From assembly GCF_016031625.1 (NCBI RefSeq), contig NZ_JACCHP010000001.1:496001-560000 (forward strand): 64,000 nucleotides of DNA. The letters run 5' to 3'. Of this stretch, positions 54,653 to 63,120 are shown in pieces. The DNA comes from Bradyrhizobium agreste (GTDB lineage: Bacteria > Pseudomonadota > Alphaproteobacteria > Rhizobiales > Xanthobacteraceae). The notes under the pieces were generated by a model. It had not been told where the DNA came from. It ran no database searches and worked only from the letters and a program-made list of their open reading frames with translations. Every line of letters starts with the position of its first letter. Position 1 is the first letter of the stretch. Position numbers and translations under genes: made by a program.

Positions 54653-55492
54653 CTACCCGGCCGCCGCCTTGCGCGGCTTTTTTCCCGATTTCTTAGGTGC
54701 CTCTGTCGCGGACGCGCCCTCTCTTCCGATGCTCTTTCGCAGCGCGTCCATCAGGTCCACCACGTTCTCGCCGCGGGGACGCGCTTTCGCGGTGATTGGT
54801 TTGCCGGCGCGCTTCTGATTGATCAGATCAATGAGCGCAGTCTCGTACTGGTCTTCGAACCTGTCCGGCTCGAAATGGCCCGCCTTCTGATTGACGATGT
54901 GCTTGGCGAGCTCAAGCATGTCCTTGGTAACTTTGACATCCTGAATGTCATCGAAATACTCTTCCGCGGAACGGACTTCGTAGGGGTAGCGCAGCAGCGT
55001 GCCCATCAGTCCCTTGTCGAGAGGCTCGAGCGCGATGATGTGTTCGCGATTGGTCAGCACCACGCGGCCGATTGCGACCTTGTTCATCTCGCGGATGGTT
55101 TCCCGAATGACCGCGAAGGCATCGTGCCCGACCTTACCGTCAGGACGCAGGTAGTAGGGCCGAATGAGATATCGCGGGTCGATCTCGCTACGGTCGACGA
55201 ACTCGTCGATCTCGATGGTTCGCGTCGATTCCAGCGCGACGTTCTCAAGCTCCTCCTTGGTCACCTCGATGAAGGTATCGGTGTCAACCTTATAGCCCTT
55301 GACGATGTCCTCGTTGTCGACCTCCTCGCCCGTGTCGGCGTCGACCTTGGCGTACTTGATCCGATGGCCAGTCTTTCGGTTCAGCTGGTTGAAAGACACC
55401 TTTTCGGATTCCGAGGTGGCTGGATAGAGCGCGACCGGACAGGTGACCAGGGAAAGACGCAGAAAGCCTTTCCAGTTAGCGCGGGGGGCCAT
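54653..55492 (-). CDS. ku: Ku protein (non-homologous end joining)
   Basis: This 279-residue bacterial Ku binds DNA ends and recruits ligase. It opens MAPRANWKGFLRLSLVTCPV and contains the core blocks LNRKTGHRIKYAKVDADTGE, FVDRSEIDPRYLIRPYYLRP and MGTLLRYPYEVRSAEEYFDD. It ends with a basic Lys/Ala tail (KKSGKKPRKAAAG). ATG at 55492 has GGAG about ten bases upstream; the 11-codon extension is unlikely. Length is normal. With the ligase at 52282 it forms a minimal end-joining set. Confidence 0.95.
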   Translation of the reverse strand: MAPRANWKGFLRLSLVTCPVALYPATSESEKVSFNQLNRKTGHRIKYAKVDADTGEEVDNEDIVKGYKVDTDTFIEVTKEELENVALESTRTIEIDEFVDRSEIDPRYLIRPYYLRPDGKVGHDAFAVIRETIREMNKVAIGRVVLTNREHIIALEPLDKGLMGTLLRYPYEVRSAEEYFDDIQDVKVTKDMLELAKHIVNQKAGHFEPDRFEDQYETALIDLINQKRAGKPITAKARPRGENVVDLMDALRKSIGREGASATEAPKKSGKKPRKAAAG

Positions 55493-55843
55493 GCCGGGGA
55501 ACTCCGATACTGATACCGGAGTCAAGACGAACGACCGGGCTTGGTTCCGGCATCGCCACCCGTGCCCACAGGAGGATTTTTCTCAGCGGCTGCCTGGTCG
55601 AACTCGACATTTGTTCTTGTTATGTTCTAATTGGGGCATGACCGACCGACCCGCGAGCTGGCGCATGCCGACCCCGAAGCAGATGGAGAAACTGGCCGCT
55701 GAAGCCGCCCTAGGCGAGCACCGTCCGCTGCGAGTCCAGACGCCCCTCTCCCGGCCGGATATTGGGAATCGGTCCTCAAAGAGTCGCGCCGGCGCGACCG
55801 TGGCTCGGGCCCGACAGCGACGCCTTTCGGAATTAGGGGCCAC

Positions 55844-56029
55844 GTGCTCCGCGTCTCCTGCAGCCGCTGCGAGCGGACCGTGGAAATTCAAACCGCCGAT
55901 GCCGTTCGCTTGTATGGCGCCAATGCGCTCTGGAAGGATGTCGCGCAGCGGCTGCTCGATAACACCTGCCAGCAGCGCACCGGCAGGCATGAAGGGGACG
56001 GATGCTGGCCAGCGTTCGAGACGCCGTAG
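55844..56029 (+). CDS. Small Cys-rich protein
   Basis: A 61-residue frame from GTG at 55844, with AGGGG just upstream, reads VLRVSCSRCERTVEIQTADA, VRLYGANALWKDVAQRLLDN and TCQQRTGRHEGDGCWPAFE. The cysteines (CSRC, then two single Cys) suggest a zinc ribbon. The frame continues upstream without a good start codon (YWESVLKESRRRDRGSG), and another frame from ATG at 55638 looks like the missing N-terminus. A frameshift near 55760 is therefore possible. The function is unknown. Confidence 0.5.
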   Translation: MLRVSCSRCERTVEIQTADAVRLYGANALWKDVAQRLLDNTCQQRTGRHEGDGCWPAFETP

Positions 56030-56075
56030 TCGCTCTGGATTTGCCGATCCGATCTCTTTGCACCTGGATGTCCGG

Positions 56076-56525
56076 ATGGCCCCGAAGTATCACCCCACGC
56101 CCCTGTCGGGCGGCGATCGCAAGGCTCTGGCGAAAGAGCTCGGCAAGGCACGTGCGATGGCTAACATTCTGGTTACCCAATCGGCGGAGATGCGGGCCAA
56201 AGGCGAGGCGATGATCCAGCAAGCTGACAGGCTGCTTTGCGAAAGCTGGAATGAACGGATGTGGAGTGACGGCGAACCGGTCGATCCGTCGCCGACCATC
56301 GACCAGGCCGTGAATGGAGGCTTTGCCTGGCTGGAGATCAGGTGCGCGCGCTGCAAGACGCCGAGCGACGTCGACCTCGCGGCGATGAAGCACCCGCCGA
56401 CCACTTTCGTGCACGATCTCGCCAGCCGGCTGCGCTGCCGCAAATGCGCCAAGGCGGGCCAGCGTCCATCCGCGACTCTGCTACAGTTGACGTGGCAGCC
56501 GCGCCACCCTCGAACCGAATCTTGA
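56076..56525 (+). CDS. Conserved protein with two CxxC pairs
   Basis: This 149-residue protein starts MAPKYHPTPLSGGDRKALAK and has a helical first half with many Ala, Lys and Glu. The C-terminal part carries LEIRCARCKTPSDVDLAAMK and LRCRKCAKAGQRPSATLLQL, two CxxC pairs typical of a zinc ribbon. Similar proteins occur in Bradyrhizobium next to repair genes, but no function is known to me. The stop lies 3 bases before the YedK gene, suggesting co-transcription. Confidence 0.7.
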   Translation: MAPKYHPTPLSGGDRKALAKELGKARAMANILVTQSAEMRAKGEAMIQQADRLLCESWNERMWSDGEPVDPSPTIDQAVNGGFAWLEIRCARCKTPSDVDLAAMKHPPTTFVHDLASRLRCRKCAKAGQRPSATLLQLTWQPRHPRTES

Positions 56526-56528
56526 GCG

Positions 56529-57254
56529 ATGTGCAATCTTTATTCGATCACGACCAACCAGGCCGCGATCAGCGCGCTGTTTCGCGTCGTGAACCGATAC
56601 GTTGGCAACCTGCCACCAATGCCGGGAGTTTTTCCGGACTACCAAGCGCCGATCGTACGCAACGGGGTCCAGGGCCGCGAACTCGCTACTGCGCGGTGGG
56701 GAATGCCGTCGTCATCAAAAGCGCTGATGGACACCACCAAGAAACGAGCCGAAAAGCTGCAGGCCAAGGGCAAGGCAGTCGATTTCAAGCAATTGCTCAG
56801 AATAGAGCCGGACAGCGGCACGACCAACATCCGCAATGTGAAGAGCAAACACTGGGCCCGGTGGCTCGGCGTCGAAAATCGCTGCGTGGTGCCGTTCAAC
56901 TCGCTCAGCGAGTTCAACAAGGCCGAAGGCGGTGACGTCTGGTTCGCGCTCGATGAGACCCGTCCCCTCGCCTGCTTCGCCGGCATCTGGACCAACTGGA
57001 CGTCGGTCCGGAAGGTCAAGGAAGGTAAGACGACTAACGACCTTTACGCGTTCCTCACGACAGAGCCGAATGCCGAGGTCGGCGCCATCCACCCCAAGGC
57101 GATGCCCGTGATCCTGACGACGCCGGACGAGGTCGAGACCTGGATGACGGCACCTCCGGACGAGGCCTTGAAGCTGCAGCGGCCACTTCCGGACGGCACG
57201 CTCCGGATCGTCGCTCGCGGCGTCAAGGAAGACCTAACAGGGCCAACTGCGTGA
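56529..57254 (+). CDS. YedK/SRAP-type abasic-site protein
   Basis: This 241-residue protein is of the SOS-response-associated peptidase family (YedK, HMCES). These proteins trap abasic sites in single-stranded DNA through a covalent bond to Cys2. The N-terminus MCNLYSITTNQAAI has that cysteine. The asparagine block TTNIRNVKSK, the FNSLSEF stretch (Glu of the active site) and the histidine in AIHPKAMPVIL are present. Length is normal. The gene follows the Cys-rich protein closely and belongs to the DNA-repair group here. Confidence 0.93.
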   Translation: MCNLYSITTNQAAISALFRVVNRYVGNLPPMPGVFPDYQAPIVRNGVQGRELATARWGMPSSSKALMDTTKKRAEKLQAKGKAVDFKQLLRIEPDSGTTNIRNVKSKHWARWLGVENRCVVPFNSLSEFNKAEGGDVWFALDETRPLACFAGIWTNWTSVRKVKEGKTTNDLYAFLTTEPNAEVGAIHPKAMPVILTTPDEVETWMTAPPDEALKLQRPLPDGTLRIVARGVKEDLTGPTA

Positions 57255-57653
57255 CCGACGAGACTGACTACCAACGGGGCCGCACCGCATCGGCGCAAGA
57301 TCATGTCGATATGGACGAATCCGTGGAGCAGCGCGCTTAATTAACAAGACCACCAGGCTGCGTTCCGTGATCGTGATCCCGCCGGCAGAGGTGACGCTAC
57401 TTTCGCTCATGCATCGGATCGAGTTCTCCTGCTCCAAGATTCTTGCCTTCTCACTGCGACGCGCAAGCGAGTGTGCGCTTTTTGACGGAAATGTTGCGAG
57501 ATCGCCGGGATCGCGCGGACGCAAGCGGATAGAAGAGATGATGGGCGAGATCGCGCAGCTGAAGACGAAAGCGGCCGGGCCCCCGCAACGGAAGCGGTCG
57601 CGTGGCGCTATATCCTAGCGGATCATGGGTCAGCGCCGCTCTTAGGGTTTGCC
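57255..57653. other. Spacer between repair genes and CBASS operon
   Basis: About 400 bases separate the convergent YedK and CBASS effector genes. Short frames at 57367-57618 (plus) and 57234-57524 (minus) have no family match or good start. I see no clear terminator or RNA gene. Confidence 0.5.
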
Positions 57654-59183
57654 TTATGCGTTTGCCTTGGAGAACGGAAGCGTCAAAGCGGCCATGTAGG
57701 AACGGCCACGTCCGCCGTCGAAATCAAACTCATAGAGCCGAACAGAGCCAAGCGCCGTCTGGCGCTGGCCAAGAAAGAACGTGAAGGCATTGGGCGCAGC
57801 GATGAATAGATGGGCGATGCCGATCACATCGGCTTTAACCGCCCGAACCGCGCTGGTCGCAGCGTCCGCGAGCTCGAAAGCGTGGCGCCCGCAGGTGACC
57901 GACTGCGCACCTGAGCCAGAACTCGGCTTCAGGATCAAAAGCCGGCCGACACTCGGAAGCGCGGTTTCGCAGTATCGGCGCGCATCGGCCGAAACGTCAT
58001 GAGTCAGGCCGAGCGCGACAGCGAGATCCGGCTGGTCACTCCGAAGCTCCACTGTTTCCGCGACGAGAGCCGGCCAGCTCGGATCGGAAATTGCATCATC
58101 GGCCGACCAGAGCCGACGGCCGGTACTGCGCTGCTCGAGCTCGACCTGGCGGCCCGACTTGATGTTGATGATGGAGCCGGCGACGAAGGCCAGCGTGACG
58201 TGGGCGTCAAGCGCAAGCCGCAGGCGCGGCTGGTCCTTGGCAGCAGCGAGCAGAAAGCCTCGCAGCGCGGGATAGAGCTTTGTTTCCCAGTCCCCGTCGC
58301 TGCGGATATATCGTTCGTCAAAGGACGGGATCATGTCCAGCACGGCATGACAACGCTCCTCGAGCCGATCGAAGGCGTGCTCGAAGGATTTGACGCCAAA
58401 GACCCACGGTCCGCCTCGCGCAGCGCCCAGCAGATCTTCCCGAGCGCAGACGGCGCGGAAGCCGGCGCGGTCGAATTCGAGCCGACCCTGCGCCATCCAC
58501 TGGAAGACAACATCGTCATAGGGGAACGCGCTCTGGTTGGCGGAAATGCGCTGCAGGCCGACATAGGCAAATAACAGGTCAAGCTGATCGCGCAGCCCAT
58601 CGAGAGTGTCGGTCGCCTCGCCAAAGGCGAGCGTGCGTGCCAGCAGCCGAAGCTCGGCTTCATCGATGCCGAGATGCTCGCGCCAAGCCTTGCGCACGGC
58701 GCCAGCCTTGCTGTTGTCGGTCACCGAGCCATATAGCCGCTCGAGCCGCATCGCGCCGGAGCGGGTGCCGACCATTTCGCGCAGCGGGTCGTCGCGGTCG
58801 AGGCGCCAGTTGGTCACCAGCTTGAACCGCACGCCGCAGCCCTGGGGGGCATGGGCAAGCTGCGCCTCTCGCGCCCGCTGCAGCAATGATCGGGCATTGG
58901 CGTTGATGAACTCCGGGTCCACGAGATGGGAGTAGCCATAGGTGCCGGGCGTGACATGCCATTTGCACTGCATGTGCTCGCGCCGCAGTGGGTCGCCATA
59001 GTGGTCGACCGCGCTGCGCGCAGCATCGTATTCGACCCAGATGTCGTCGAAGCTCTTCGGTCCTGTCTCGAAGCCCACGCGCACGACGGGGCTATCGGGA
59101 TCGAGCAGGCGCGCCGCATGATACCAAAACAGTCGCGCCTGGAAGGTGTCTCCGTCGCGCCGGACGGTTACGGCCTGGGTCAT
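57654..59183 (-). CDS. cap4: CBASS effector: nuclease-SAVED protein (Cap4-like)
   Basis: This 509-residue protein has the two-part Cap4 layout. The N-terminal part looks like a PD-(D/E)XK nuclease: VGFETGPKSFDDIWVEYD (Glu39, Asp47) and then HMQCKWHVTPG with the QxK pair (Gln72, Lys74). The last 150 residues form a SAVED domain, which binds cyclic oligonucleotides: VIGIAHLFIAAPNAFTFFLG and SVRLYEFDFDGGRGRSYMAA. In Cap4 proteins, signal binding triggers non-specific DNA cutting and cell death. Start at 59183 lies 7 bases after the ATPase stop. Last gene of the operon. Confidence 0.88.
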   Translation of the reverse strand: MTQAVTVRRDGDTFQARLFWYHAARLLDPDSPVVRVGFETGPKSFDDIWVEYDAARSAVDHYGDPLRREHMQCKWHVTPGTYGYSHLVDPEFINANARSLLQRAREAQLAHAPQGCGVRFKLVTNWRLDRDDPLREMVGTRSGAMRLERLYGSVTDNSKAGAVRKAWREHLGIDEAELRLLARTLAFGEATDTLDGLRDQLDLLFAYVGLQRISANQSAFPYDDVVFQWMAQGRLEFDRAGFRAVCAREDLLGAARGGPWVFGVKSFEHAFDRLEERCHAVLDMIPSFDERYIRSDGDWETKLYPALRGFLLAAAKDQPRLRLALDAHVTLAFVAGSIINIKSGRQVELEQRSTGRRLWSADDAISDPSWPALVAETVELRSDQPDLAVALGLTHDVSADARRYCETALPSVGRLLILKPSSGSGAQSVTCGRHAFELADAATSAVRAVKADVIGIAHLFIAAPNAFTFFLGQRQTALGSVRLYEFDFDGGRGRSYMAALTLPFSKANA

Positions 59184-59190
59184 GGAGGTC

Positions 59191-60138
59191 TTACCTCGGC
59201 ATCTCGCCGTCCTTGAAGGGCGGCGTTGGAACAATCGACCGGGCAATCTCGACCGCGCGCGCGCCATCGACCGCGCTGGTCGGATAGGCGTCCAGCACGA
59301 TCGTCGGCAGCAGCCGCTGCGTCAGGTCGGAGAAGGTGAAGCCGTAATCGCGTCCGCCCCGCTGCGGCCCGGTCGCCGAGACCAGGCCATCGATATGATG
59401 ACGCCCGAGACCGATGGGTTCCAGCCGGCTGGACAGCACGAAGCGGCGCTGCTCGTCGCTGGGCCGTGCGAAGCTCACCACGTCGGCCGCGCGGCGGCGC
59501 ACCGCAGGATCGAGCGCATTGAGGCGGTTGGTGCACATCAGGACGGCCGCCGGCAGCTTCGCATTGGCGATCCGGTCGATGCCGCGGATGAAGGCGTTCA
59601 CGCCGGCGCGGTCCTCGTGGTGCATCTGAGCCGCTTCGCGCGACTGCGCCAGCGCGTCGGCCTCGTCGACCAGCAAGATCACGGCCCCGCGCGAGCGGCC
59701 AGACGCCGACTTGAGCTTGGTCGCCTCCGCCAGGGTATAGTCGAACGCCGCCGAAAGCAGCTGCGTCATCTCGCCAACCCGGCCCTGGCCGCGGGTGGAC
59801 AGGCTGAGCGGCAGCAGGGTGATGTCGATCTTCTCCTGTCGCGCCACCGCATCGCCGATCGTCTCGGCCAGCTCCGTCTTGCCCGAGCCGACGTCACCAG
59901 CGAGCACGATCAGCGGAGGCCGTCGCAGCACCGTGTCGAGCAGCGCCTGTGCACCCGGATGGTACTTCTTCGCCCAATCGGCAAGGCCGCCCGGATTGAC
60001 GAGCAGGCCGAGGATTTTCGCAAGGCGGTTCTTCTGCTCGTCGAGCCCGACCAGCCGAGCAAGCCGCGCCTGCGGATCGATGTCGGGATAAGTGATGCGG
60101 CGCTCGAACAGCTCGTCGAGGGTCGGCTTGGTGTTCAT
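59191..60138 (-). CDS. cap6: CBASS TRIP13-like AAA+ ATPase (Cap6)
   Basis: This 315-residue AAA+ protein resembles bacterial TRIP13, which remodels the HORMA protein and switches signalling off. Walker A is GDVGSGKTE (81-89), Walker B ILLVDEADAL (Asp158-Glu159). Sensor and arginine-finger region: VLMCTNRLNALDPAVRRRAA. Its start overlaps the HORMA stop by one base (TAATG), giving coupled translation. With the HORMA gene it defines a type III CBASS. Confidence 0.92.
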   Translation of the reverse strand: MNTKPTLDELFERRITYPDIDPQARLARLVGLDEQKNRLAKILGLLVNPGGLADWAKKYHPGAQALLDTVLRRPPLIVLAGDVGSGKTELAETIGDAVARQEKIDITLLPLSLSTRGQGRVGEMTQLLSAAFDYTLAEATKLKSASGRSRGAVILLVDEADALAQSREAAQMHHEDRAGVNAFIRGIDRIANAKLPAAVLMCTNRLNALDPAVRRRAADVVSFARPSDEQRRFVLSSRLEPIGLGRHHIDGLVSATGPQRGGRDYGFTFSDLTQRLLPTIVLDAYPTSAVDGARAVEIARSIVPTPPFKDGEMPR

Positions 60139-60653
60139 TAGAAGCTCCTGACGGTGGCGCGGTCGAGGGCTCTGCCCCCGGACGAATAGGTGCGGTCGTT
60201 GGACAGATAGCCAGATATTCCGGGCTCCGGGGCACCGCCTCGCGAAAACGGCAGGCTGGCCTTGAAGGCGTCGCGCTCGGTCTGGCTGAGGCGGTCCCAG
60301 GCCGCCGTGTAGGTCATGTAGCTGTAGAAGGAGGCGCCGCCGACGTCGGCGCCCGGGCGGATCTTGCCAGGGTCGTCGTCGTTAGCCGAGGCGCCAGCGA
60401 GGTCGCGGGAGGTGTAACGTAGGGTCGGCTCGATCCACTTGCCGTCCTTCTTGAAGCCGTAGGTCACCGTGTCGAGATAGCCGGCCCGCAGCATCTCGGT
60501 CGCTTCGGTCTCGTAGTCCACGATGCTTTCGTCGGACGGCTTGCCATAGAAGCGCTGCATGCGCTTCAGGTCGGTCGCGACCTTGGCTGCCATGTGGCGC
60601 GCGTGGGTGACCGTGAAAGTCGTGCTTTCGGTAAAGCTGTAGCTATGGGACAT
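60138..60653 (-). CDS. cap7: CBASS HORMA-domain protein (Cap7)
   Basis: This 171-residue protein matches the bacterial HORMA family 1: MSHSYSFTESTTFTVTHARH, AAKVATDLKRMQRFYGKPSD and TLRYTSRDLAGASANDDDPG. It ends GGRALDRATVRSF. Bacterial HORMA proteins bind a closure peptide and activate the partner CD-NTase. The ATG at 60653 follows the CD-NTase stop by 8 bases. An upstream frame extension overlaps the CD-NTase and is unlikely. Confidence 0.9.
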   Translation of the reverse strand: MSHSYSFTESTTFTVTHARHMAAKVATDLKRMQRFYGKPSDESIVDYETEATEMLRAGYLDTVTYGFKKDGKWIEPTLRYTSRDLAGASANDDDPGKIRPGADVGGASFYSYMTYTAAWDRLSQTERDAFKASLPFSRGGAPEPGISGYLSNDRTYSSGGRALDRATVRSF

Positions 60654-60661
60654 CGTCGACC

Positions 60662-61627
60662 TCACGTCTGGAAGGAGGAGCCGAAGACCTTCTGCCAATA
60701 GGCGACGGTCAGTTGTTTATTGGGAGCCGCAAGCGCCGCATCGATAGCGTCGCCGGCGTCGAGCGCGGCATCGACGATCGCATCCGCATTCGCCGTCGTG
60801 TAGAGCCGGGCGACGTTGTTGGTGGCGTTCACGGGATCGATGATCTGCACCGTGTCGGTGAAGGTGCCGACCGAGGACGCCGGATAGTAATCGCCGAAGA
60901 CGATTTTCGACCGCATGTCGGTACGGGCGACGTAGGTGAAGAAGTGCTGGAGCGCATCCGGATAGTCGGCGAAATCGAGGCCATCATCGCAGAGCTTTGC
61001 CAGAATCATCTCGATCATGAAGGATTTGAAGCGGAAGCCGTCCCGCTCCTGCTTCGTGCGCCTCGCCCAGAACTTCACCAGCCGAACGACCTGGGCGAAA
61101 TGCTTCTCCTGCGCGCGCTTGCGCTTGGCGGCGAAGTCCAGATGCAGCGGAATGCTCGTCTTCAGGAACGAGCCGTCGTCCTGGCTGACGAGGTTGCCGT
61201 ACCACTTGGGGTCGCCGTCATAGAGGATCGGCACGACATCGACATCGAGGCCCGTCCCCCGGAAAGAGACGGTGACGGAATAAGTCTGCGGCTTGACCTG
61301 GTCGGGGTTGAAGTTGGGGAAAGCCTTGCGCAGCCGCTCGGCGAGATAGTCGAGCAGCGCCCGCACATCTTTCGGCGCATCGGCGCCGCTGATGTAGCAG
61401 GCGACATCGATGTCGTTGAGGGAGCGAAGCGCCGTGCCCTTCGCCAGGCTGCCCGAGAGCAGCATCTTCTTCAGGGTGAAGTCCGGATGCTCGGACAGAT
61501 AACCCTCGAGCTTCTCGCGAAGCCGCCGGGCCTGAGCCCGGTACTCATCCGCCGTCTCTTTGGGCAGGTTCACCTTGTCCTGCGCAAAGGCGGCGATCTC
61601 GTAATGGCCGACGTGTTGCCGTCCCAT
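60662..61627 (-). CDS. cdnD: CBASS CD-NTase (oligonucleotide cyclase)
   Basis: This 321-residue nucleotidyltransferase of the OAS/CD-NTase fold makes the cyclic-oligonucleotide alarm signal. The GSxxxGT motif is LSGSLAKGTALRSLNDIDVA, with Asp72 and Asp74; the third acidic residue lies in GTGLDVDVVPI (Asp128 or Asp130). The helical second domain includes RLVKFWARRTKQERDGFRFK. It resembles clade-D enzymes partnered with HORMA and TRIP13, but the clade and product cannot be proved by eye. ATG at 61627 has GGAG six bases upstream. Confidence 0.92.
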   Translation of the reverse strand: MGRQHVGHYEIAAFAQDKVNLPKETADEYRAQARRLREKLEGYLSEHPDFTLKKMLLSGSLAKGTALRSLNDIDVACYISGADAPKDVRALLDYLAERLRKAFPNFNPDQVKPQTYSVTVSFRGTGLDVDVVPILYDGDPKWYGNLVSQDDGSFLKTSIPLHLDFAAKRKRAQEKHFAQVVRLVKFWARRTKQERDGFRFKSFMIEMILAKLCDDGLDFADYPDALQHFFTYVARTDMRSKIVFGDYYPASSVGTFTDTVQIIDPVNATNNVARLYTTANADAIVDAALDAGDAIDAALAAPNKQLTVAYWQKVFGSSFQT

Positions 61628-61677
61628 ATCCTGCTCCATTTTGGCCGGCAGCCCGGGGGCGGCGGCGTTGAGATCAG

Positions 61678-61760
61678 GATATAATAGCTAAATTTTGGCT
61701 ATTCAAGGCATGTAAAACAGCTATTTCACGTTGACAAAATAGGTTGATTCTCTATATGCT
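61678..61760. promoter_or_regulatory. Divergent promoter and operator between CBASS and its flanking genes
   Basis: Plus direction: TTGACA at 61731-61736 and TATATG at 61753-61758, 16 bases apart. Minus direction: TTGAAT (plus 61706-61701) and TATATC (plus 61683-61678), 17 apart, facing the CD-NTase. Four copies of an AATAGC/GCTATT hexamer form two inverted pairs. The first is 61683-61688 with 61698-61703, the second 61720-61726 with 61737-61742. They overlap both promoters, as operators for a repressor would. Confidence 0.7.
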
Positions 61761-61782
61761 GCGGACAACGACGGAGGATGAG

Positions 61783-61995
61783 ATGACGGCGAAGCGAACC
61801 ATGACGCTGAACCTCACCGACGCCGAGATGCGGGTTCTGGACGAATTGTCGGCCCGGAAGGACATCACCAAGACTGCCGTGCTCCGGCAGGCCTTGCGCC
61901 TCTATCAGACGATCGATGCTCGGGTCGAAAAGGGCGAAAAGCTCTTGTTCGAGAACGACGCGACGAAGGAAAAGGCGGAGTTGATGCTTCTATGA
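61783..61995 (+). CDS. Ribbon-helix-helix protein
   Basis: This 70-residue protein starts MTAKRTMTLNLTDAEMRVLD and continues ELSARKDITKTAVLRQALRL, a ribbon-helix-helix DNA-binding fold. Its C-terminal part is charged. GGAGG lies just upstream of ATG 61783. The stop overlaps the GNAT start by 4 bases, as in RHH-GNAT toxin-antitoxin pairs. It may instead be a plain repressor of the divergent region. The true role is undecided. Confidence 0.85.
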   Translation: MTAKRTMTLNLTDAEMRVLDELSARKDITKTAVLRQALRLYQTIDARVEKGEKLLFENDATKEKAELMLL

Positions 61996-62627
61996 CGGTC
62001 GACGTCTCGAAAATCTATCTTCTCGATGTCGCGAGCGGTGGAAGCGTCGAAGCCGAGCTGCGCGATGCGATCGAGCAGGCGCAACTCAACGACTGGCAGA
62101 CGAAGTGGCGGCCTGCCCTGCTGAGCATACTTCAGGAGCTCGCGCGCAAGGGCGTGCCGATGGACCAGTGGCCGCAAAGCTGGCACTGGGATTGGAACAA
62201 GAAGACAGCCCGTGTCCAAGGGCTGCTGGCCTTTCGCGGCTTCAGCGTCGTCGCCCTCGGTGAGACGCAAGGACTCGCACAAATCGACCTCACGAAAATG
62301 GGCCGGGAAGCCAACCAGCGCGGCAAGCCGCTCGTCTATCTGGACTACCTTGAAGTCGCTCCCTGGAACCGGCCAGACCTCGGGAACGCTCCGCGCCTGC
62401 GCGGCGTCGGTACGGCTCTCATCACGGCTGCCGTCGCGCTCAGCGAAGACGAGGGATTCAAGGGACGTCTGGGGCTGCATTCGCTGCCTCAGGCCGATAA
62501 CTTCTACCGCAAGATCGGGATGACCGATCTGGGTCAGGACGCGGCGTACCAGAATTTAAGATACTTTGAGATGACCAGCGAGCAGGCTCGCGCGTTCTTC
62601 GAAAAGGAGGAGAACGATGAAACTTGA
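61992..62627 (+). CDS. GNAT-family acetyltransferase
   Basis: This 211-residue protein has the acetyl-CoA-binding motif LRGVGTALITAAVALSEDEG and the following LGLHSLPQADNFYRKIGMTD, both typical of GNAT enzymes. The N-terminal 90 residues are unusual. The gene overlaps the RHH gene by 4 bases and the HTH gene by 11 bases, so it belongs to one coupled transcript. RHH-GNAT pairs can be toxin-antitoxins that acetylate aminoacyl-tRNA, but this protein is longer than known toxins. The substrate is unknown. Confidence 0.82.
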   Translation: MTVDVSKIYLLDVASGGSVEAELRDAIEQAQLNDWQTKWRPALLSILQELARKGVPMDQWPQSWHWDWNKKTARVQGLLAFRGFSVVALGETQGLAQIDLTKMGREANQRGKPLVYLDYLEVAPWNRPDLGNAPRLRGVGTALITAAVALSEDEGFKGRLGLHSLPQADNFYRKIGMTDLGQDAAYQNLRYFEMTSEQARAFFEKEENDET

Positions 62628-63120
62628 ACGAAGCAAAGAATGGTGGATGGCTCGGGCACGTCGTGAAGGCGACGCCGTCATCGGCGCCGGCTTGCTTGCG
62701 TTCGATCCGGTGTCGGAGGAGCGGCCTACTGCGACCGGGCAGACTACCGTCGTCGAGGAAACGCGGATCGCGTTTGGCAAATTCGTGAACCTGATGCGCC
62801 GTCGCCGCGGCTTTTCGATGGAGAGGCTGGCTGAGGTTGCCGACCTCGACGCCAGCGAACTCCTCGTGATCGAGGACGACGTCCATTATGTTCCAGAGCC
62901 ACGAACGGTCTTCAAACTGGCGCAGACCTTTGAGGTGTCGCAGCGGCGCTTGATGCAGCTCGCAGGCCTAGCCGCGGCAAATGACACCGGCTTGCGGCAG
63001 GAAGCCGTACGATTTGCCGCGCGCTCCGAGGCTGTGCAGAAGCTCACTCCGGAAGAAAATTCCGCTCTTGAAGCGTTCGTAGCTGTCTTGAGCGAGCAGG
63101 ATCCTAAGCGAGTGAAGTGA
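62617..63120 (+). CDS. XRE-type helix-turn-helix regulator
   Basis: This 167-residue protein has a Cro/CI-type helix-turn-helix: RIAFGKFVNLMRRRRGFSME, LAEVADLDASELLVIEDDVH and TVFKLAQTFEVSQRRLMQLA. The N-terminal 50 residues are variable. It overlaps the GNAT gene by 11 bases and the metalloprotease gene by 4. The pair HTH plus ImmA-type protease resembles CapH-CapP, which represses CBASS until DNA damage, and phage-type repressor/protease switches. Confidence 0.88.
   Translation: MKLERSKEWWMARARREGDAVIGAGLLAFDPVSEERPTATGQTTVVEETRIAFGKFVNLMRRRRGFSMERLAEVADLDASELLVIEDDVHYVPEPRTVFKLAQTFEVSQRRLMQLAGLAAANDTGLRQEAVRFAARSEAVQKLTPEENSALEAFVAVLSEQDPKRVK

Noticed and set aside
59146..60141. 331-codon open frame on the plus strand
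   Set aside because: Antisense shadow of the TRIP13-like ATPase.
60713..61684. 323-codon open frame on the plus strand
   Set aside because: Antisense shadow of the CD-NTase gene, which has all catalytic motifs.
61783..62627. Firm call as a type II toxin-antitoxin pair
   Set aside because: The RHH-GNAT order fits, but the GNAT protein is longer than known tRNA-acetylating toxins and is translationally coupled to the HTH-protease genes; left as a hypothesis.
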